The translations under genes were made by a program, and so were the position numbers. The notes beneath the pieces are model-generated. The model ran no database searches. It was not told the DNA's origin and saw only the letters and a list, made by a program, of their open reading frames with translations. From Gudongella sp049310905 (GTDB taxonomy: Bacteria; Bacillota; Clostridia; Tissierellales; Tissierellaceae), in the NCBI RefSeq assembly GCF_049310905.1, contig NZ_JBMEMN010000001.1, positions 62,001 to 126,000 on the forward strand: a stretch of DNA of 64,000 bases, read 5' to 3'. Each line of letters starts with the position of its first letter. Within the stretch, counting starts at the first letter, position 1. Shown here in pieces: positions 59,985 through 64,000 of this stretch.

Positions 59985-61205
59985 TTATTCTTCTTCTGTT
60001 ATATTAATCAGAACTACAGGTGGCTCTACACTTACAACACTAATATCTTCAATTTCCTCCCATAGCACTTCAATCTCGTATTCACCAGCCTCATAACCCT
60101 CAAAGTCCATATACAGATTCAAATCCTCTATGGTTATCTCCTCGGTTTCAGCATCATACCCCGTCAGTTGAAGTGTAAATGTCTGTTGCTGCAGAACAGG
60201 GTTTATTTCCATTCCTTCTGGAATATTTATTAATTCAATATCTTCGAATGAAAACTCAAGAGTACTTGTTACGACTTCCCTGATAATATAATCAATTGTA
60301 ATCTTCTGATTTTCATCTAATAAGCTTACTCCTTCTGGTAAATCGAGTTCAACTTCCATGCTCTCAGCTTCAAGCATTGAGTTTATATCAATTTCCACGG
60401 TCTTTAACTCAGTGAGCCCAGTAACTGTATTATCAACTTTTACAGCAACCATTTCCGGACTGATTTCAATATCAGTTATGGCATAGTTGTCTGGAAGCTC
60501 GTTAACTGTAACAAGTTCAACAGGAAGCTCTACAGCTCTGTAAATAGGTAGTGTAACATCTACGAATCCAGGATCTTTTGATACCCCCCGGACCTCCTCG
60601 CCACTACCATTTAAAATCTTTATTGGTGTGGATATTGTAAAGCTCTCAGTCTTGTCTTCAAGATTGATAATTCCCTGAGCCTTTTCAACTTCATTTATCC
60701 AAGTTCTCGGACCACTTATCAATATGCTCTGTGGTCTTGAAGATACTGTACCCTGGATATAGTTTTCTGGCAATTCCCCCTGATATTCAATTGAAACCGG
60801 AATTTCCCTGCTTACTATCTTGTCAAAAGAGAACAGTACTTCTTTAGGCTCATGGTTGACAACTCGTATCCCGGATGATTGGTCAAGTAGCCCTACCGTC
60901 ACAGGTATCTTTACCTGTCCCTCATTATAGCCGCTAAGATCAACCTCAGCATAAATACTTGATGCACTGAACTTTGTCATGTCCGATCTTTTTCCACTAA
61001 CCCTAACGTTAATCTTAACCTCCTCAGGTTCCATTATCACAAGCCCCTGACGGTCCAATGCAGCTGTGTTTGAATAGTTAACCGTAATATTCCTATATTC
61101 CTGAGTTTGATCAGGGTTGGTCTCACTCATTACATAGCTCCACAAAAAAATTGCAATAACAAGAGTAAGAACTTTTGCTGTAACATTACTTTTTCTCATC
61201 TTCAT
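59985..61205 (-). CDS. YbbR-domain protein, CdaR-like regulator of c-di-AMP cyclase
   Basis: The 406-residue protein has one N-terminal membrane helix (about residues 11-27) and then four YbbR-type repeats exported to the cell surface (for example VNVRVSGKRSDM-like, ILISGPRTWINEV near 152, VAVKVDNTVTGL). CdaR modulates CdaA in Firmicutes. It starts 20 nt inside the end of cdaA. Confidence 0.88.
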   Translation of the reverse strand: MKMRKSNVTAKVLTLVIAIFLWSYVMSETNPDQTQEYRNITVNYSNTAALDRQGLVIMEPEEVKINVRVSGKRSDMTKFSASSIYAEVDLSGYNEGQVKIPVTVGLLDQSSGIRVVNHEPKEVLFSFDKIVSREIPVSIEYQGELPENYIQGTVSSRPQSILISGPRTWINEVEKAQGIINLEDKTESFTISTPIKILNGSGEEVRGVSKDPGFVDVTLPIYRAVELPVELVTVNELPDNYAITDIEISPEMVAVKVDNTVTGLTELKTVEIDINSMLEAESMEVELDLPEGVSLLDENQKITIDYIIREVVTSTLEFSFEDIELINIPEGMEINPVLQQQTFTLQLTGYDAETEEITIEDLNLYMDFEGYEAGEYEIEVLWEEIEDISVVSVEPPVVLINITEEE

Positions 61206-62019
61206 CCTTATTCCTCCATCTTGTTAAAAAACTCTGGTCACTATTCTTTGGCTTATACATCTCCAGAAGTATCTGCTTAAGTGTTTTTGCATCCAGATAT
61301 CTGGATATGGTTCCATTTTCCGCTATGGAAATGGCTCCTGTTTCTTCAGATACTATAATTGAAAGGCTGTCAGATCTTTCAGATATTCCCAGTGCAGCGC
61401 GATGTCTTGTACCAAGTTCCTTGCTCACAGAAGAACTGTCAGTTAAAGGTAAAAAACAAGCTGCAGCTTTTATAATATCATCCTTTATTATTACTGCACC
61501 ATCATGAAGAGGTGTATTTGGAATAAATATGTTTATCAGAAGGTCACTACTTACTTTGCCCCCGATTTTTGTTCCGGTTTCAACAACTTCATTAAGACCA
61601 GTCTGCTTTTCCAGGACAATAAGAGCTCCAATTTTTTGTCTTGCCAAAGATGCCGTAGCCTCAACAATTTCATCAACAATCTTGGATATATTCTCTCCCC
61701 TGATCTCTATTAGAGATTTTGAGAAAAACCTGCTTCTGCCTATGTATTCAAGTCCTCTTCTAAGTTCAGGTTGAAAAACAATCAAAATTGCCAATGTTCC
61801 AACAGTCATTGCGTTTGCCAATATCCAGTTTATTGTGTATAGTTCAAGCCATTCACTAACCTTTGTCAGCACTAAAAGAACCCCTATGCCCTTTAACAAC
61901 TGCTCAGCTCGGGTTTCCTTTATCAACGCGTACAGCTTATACAACACAACTGCAACAATCAATATGTCAACAATATCTCGTATTCTGATGTTTATGAATA
62001 AATCATTTATGAATTGCAA
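61186..62019 (-). CDS. cdaA: Diadenylate cyclase CdaA
   Basis: CdaA makes c-di-AMP, which controls potassium and cell-wall homeostasis. The 277-residue protein has three N-terminal transmembrane helices and the DAC domain with DGA (173-175 in LHDGAVII) and RHR (205-207 in RHRAALGISE). It is coupled to ybbR. The usual third partner glmM is about 19 kb away. Confidence 0.96.
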   Translation of the reverse strand: MQFINDLFINIRIRDIVDILIVAVVLYKLYALIKETRAEQLLKGIGVLLVLTKVSEWLELYTINWILANAMTVGTLAILIVFQPELRRGLEYIGRSRFFSKSLIEIRGENISKIVDEIVEATASLARQKIGALIVLEKQTGLNEVVETGTKIGGKVSSDLLINIFIPNTPLHDGAVIIKDDIIKAAACFLPLTDSSSVSKELGTRHRAALGISERSDSLSIIVSEETGAISIAENGTISRYLDAKTLKQILLEMYKPKNSDQSFLTRWRNKDEDEKK

Positions 62020-62092
62020 TAGAACCCCGCCTTTTAGTTTAGTCTCTACTATTCATTATACCCCATATATATGTACATTTGAATATAAATTA

Positions 62093-63325
62093 TCAATTGT
62101 ACAGGTTATAAATGGTATTGGAAAGGGATTTTTTTAATCTATCCATAGTTTCAACATCAATTTCAATGTCCAGTTTACCTTCAAGTGCCCTTTCTACAGG
62201 TAGAATTCTGTAGTCATATGAATTTCCGTTCCATCTCCTGTCAATCCAGGTAGGTATTGTTTTTATACTCTTAACTCCAGTTTGCTGTTCCATTACATTC
62301 TTTTCAATGATAATTTCAAAAATAACTCCATCTTCAGTGGAAGAAACTCCCATGGTATCGTACCTCTGGTTTGAGAGAAAATTCCCCATAGAATAGATAA
62401 CATGGGTTCTGCCCGATCCAATGCTGATTTCTTCGATTTCTTGTACTACATGGGGATGCGTACCAAGTATTAGATCAACACCCTTTTCAGAAAGAAATCC
62501 AGCTAGCTCCTTTTGTTCCTTGGATGGATTCTTGTAGTACTGATTACCCCAGTGCATGTATGCGATTATAAAATCAACATTTTCAGTCTTGAGTTTCTGT
62601 ATATCAGCAGCTATTTTATCCTGATCAATCAGATTTATCATTCGATCTCTCTCATCATCTGTCAGTAATGAATCCAAGCCGTTTAGACCGTAGGTGTAAG
62701 ACATCAGTCCTATCCTAATTCCGTTTTCTTCCCTAATGACATAAGGCCTTCTTTTATCCAAACTTGTACCGACGTATTCCAGTCCTCTTGCAGTTATATT
62801 CATTATGGTTTTTTCTATTCCGACTTTGCCTTTATCAAGACCATGATTATTTGATGTTACCAGAATGTCAAATCCGGTTTCTACTATTGCATCCAGAACA
62901 GCCACGGGACTATTGAATCTTGGATATCCACTAAATCCCATTTCATCACCAGCTATTACAGTCTCTAGATTTGCAATTGCCAAATCAGCGTTCAGAACAT
63001 AATCCTTAATGTAAATAAAAGGAGGCGTAAAGTCATAGGTTCCATTTATTGTTCTCGCGGAGTTTACCTGGGGCATATGAAACATCAAATCTCCTACTGC
63101 CAATATTTTCAATGTGTTGTTCTGGTTTGAATACAGTTGCTCAGCTTGTAATTCTTTTGATTTACAAGGGTCATCAATTTCTAAGCTATCCTCCATGGAA
63201 ACGTTTTCACTATGGTCGCTTTCGCTACCAACTTTACCCATACCCTCTCCAATTTGCATGCTCATGCCAGATACTGCAATAATAATTGAGATTAGCAACA
63301 CTGTAACAACAATCCACTTTTTCAT
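62093..63325 (-). CDS. CapA-family (poly-gamma-glutamate synthesis-like) metallophosphatase-fold protein
   Basis: The 410-residue protein has an N-terminal signal anchor (MKKWIVVTVLLISIIIAVSG) and a calcineurin-like domain with AVGDLMFHMPQ (near residue 72), ANLETVI, TSNNHGLDKG, MHWGNQYY and GTHPHVVQ (metal ligands). CapA-type proteins act in capsule or exported polymer metabolism; no capBC genes are nearby. Start 63325 has AAAGGGA upstream; an ATG at 63343 has no good site. Confidence 0.87.
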   Translation of the reverse strand: MKKWIVVTVLLISIIIAVSGMSMQIGEGMGKVGSESDHSENVSMEDSLEIDDPCKSKELQAEQLYSNQNNTLKILAVGDLMFHMPQVNSARTINGTYDFTPPFIYIKDYVLNADLAIANLETVIAGDEMGFSGYPRFNSPVAVLDAIVETGFDILVTSNNHGLDKGKVGIEKTIMNITARGLEYVGTSLDKRRPYVIREENGIRIGLMSYTYGLNGLDSLLTDDERDRMINLIDQDKIAADIQKLKTENVDFIIAYMHWGNQYYKNPSKEQKELAGFLSEKGVDLILGTHPHVVQEIEEISIGSGRTHVIYSMGNFLSNQRYDTMGVSSTEDGVIFEIIIEKNVMEQQTGVKSIKTIPTWIDRRWNGNSYDYRILPVERALEGKLDIEIDVETMDRLKKSLSNTIYNLYN

Positions 63326-63371
63326 AATAAGTCCCTTTCCCATTTGTCTTCGTCTTTATTTTACATCTAAA

Positions 63372-63920
63372 TCAATTTCTCTGCAACGGCTCAGTAGAAG
63401 TCATATAGTTCTGAATTATCAGAAATATCCCTAAAGCTATAAAGATATCTCCTATGCTTATGGCTTTGTATATTAGAGGAATAATATCTGAAAGAAATAC
63501 AAACTCAGTATCTGAGTCAATTATTGTGTGGGTTACAATTCGGTTATCTGCAATAAGTGAGAGTTCTTCCAAAAGTCCCGCCTTCTCTAGAGCCCATCGA
63601 CTTACAGGCATTCTGCCTCCGTTAAATGTCATAGGAATAATATTTGATAGGATACCAATTGATACAAGTTTAAAAGGCTTGGTCTTTCTGTTAAAGTACA
63701 ATGTCAATAGAAGAAGAGAATTGGAAGTTAATTGAATAATTGTAAAGTTTTCCATAAGAATCACATTTCCCTGAGTTATGAGATAGATCGATATGTATGA
63801 TAAAAAGAAAGCAGCAGGAATAAATCCCCATTTTAAAAGAGATATATCTGCCAGATTTGTTAGTTTTCCACCTCTTAACTTCCCCACTATTATACTTATC
63901 ACCAAAGTTTCAATAATCAT
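63372..63920 (-). CDS. DUF5317-like integral membrane protein
   Basis: The 182-residue hydrophobic protein has four to five transmembrane helices and a conserved central region NGGRMPVSRWALEKAGL (near residues 100-116). This resembles the clostridial DUF5317 family, of unknown function. The ATG at 63920 has GGGAGA upstream. It ends 46 nt before the capA-like start and may be co-transcribed. Confidence 0.65.
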   Translation of the reverse strand: MIIETLVISIIVGKLRGGKLTNLADISLLKWGFIPAAFFLSYISIYLITQGNVILMENFTIIQLTSNSLLLLTLYFNRKTKPFKLVSIGILSNIIPMTFNGGRMPVSRWALEKAGLLEELSLIADNRIVTHTIIDSDTEFVFLSDIIPLIYKAISIGDIFIALGIFLIIQNYMTSTEPLQRN

Positions 63921-63951
63921 AACTATATCTCCCTGCCTTTTATACAACAAT

Positions 63952-63971
63952 AGGACGCCCGTAGGCGTCCT
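63952..63971 (-). other. Hairpin at the right edge of the window
   Basis: AGGACGCC / GGCGTCCT with a 4-nt loop. On minus it lacks a clear T-tract. It probably ends a minus-strand gene that lies beyond the window; the last 29 bases hold nothing recognisable. Confidence 0.45.
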
Positions 63972-64000
63972 TATTAATATGCTACAAATACTGATCTTTT

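Noticed and set aside
1..64000. CRISPR arrays, rRNA genes, prophage or integrative-element cores
   Set aside because: No regularly spaced repeats, rRNA sequence, integrase or phage structural genes were seen.

Overview
The window looks like a piece of chromosome from a low-GC, Gram-positive, anaerobic, amino-acid-fermenting member of the Clostridia/Tissierellia (an inference from gene content; no 16S gene is present). Supporting signs are strong AGGAGG-type ribosome binding sites, a rubredoxin, a ferredoxin-dependent 2-oxoacid oxidoreductase next to phosphate butyryltransferase and two butyrate kinases, a FabK-type fatty-acid operon, a CdaA/YbbR pair, a GerMN-domain lipoprotein and a set of selenium/sulfur-handling genes.

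Layout. 1-3.5 kb: 5' part of a glycine C-acetyltransferase gene (minus), queG (minus), rodA (plus) and a PadR regulator (plus). 3.5-8.6 kb: a 5.1-kb insertion that splits what was a padR-DUF1700-DUF4097 operon. It starts with a complete IS1380-family element (3498-5162), carries uppP, a CPBP membrane protease, a 40-codon typA scar and a leader-peptide/corA unit, and the whole block (not the IS) is flanked by the 5-bp direct repeat GAGTA. Removing the insert and one repeat copy restores the DUF1700 reading frame. This is the architecture of an ISEcp1-type one-ended transposition unit and is the most notable feature of the window. 8.6-10.2 kb: remainder of the DUF1700 gene and the DUF4097 gene.

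10-33 kb is mostly minus-strand housekeeping: thymidine kinase, cyclophilin, MgtC-like protein, MATE exporter, an M20 peptidase with an AbgT transporter, hemolysin III-like protein, methionine aminopeptidase with a TPR protein, nitroreductase, PAP2 phosphatase, lipoprotein, HAD phosphatase, EEP-family hydrolase, DegV, class IV aminotransferase, cardiolipin synthase and TypA. Plus-strand islands hold a DUF1667 protein, a UvrD-type helicase and peptidase T. 33-44 kb: an anti-sigma-type ATPase, a rubredoxin (plus), the proteostasis cluster tig-clpP-clpX-lon-engB, a tRNA-Leu(UAG), a second DegV, glmM and the CCA-adding enzyme. 44-50.6 kb: the type II fatty-acid operon fabH-fabK-fabD-fabG-acpP-fabF (minus), with fabZ and a second FabK-like flavoprotein divergent on plus.

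50.6-53.5 kb: an NifS-like class V aminotransferase divergent from yedE, a TusA-like protein and a DUF3343 protein, a likely selenium or sulfur trafficking module. 53.6-60 kb (minus): buk-ptb-buk, a P-loop NTPase, and the ferredoxin, alpha, beta and gamma subunits of a 2-oxoacid:ferredoxin oxidoreductase. Together they would turn a 2-oxoacid (probably branched-chain) into acyl-CoA, acyl phosphate and acid plus ATP. 60-64 kb (minus): YbbR/CdaR and CdaA (c-di-AMP synthesis), a CapA-type protein and a DUF5317-like membrane protein.
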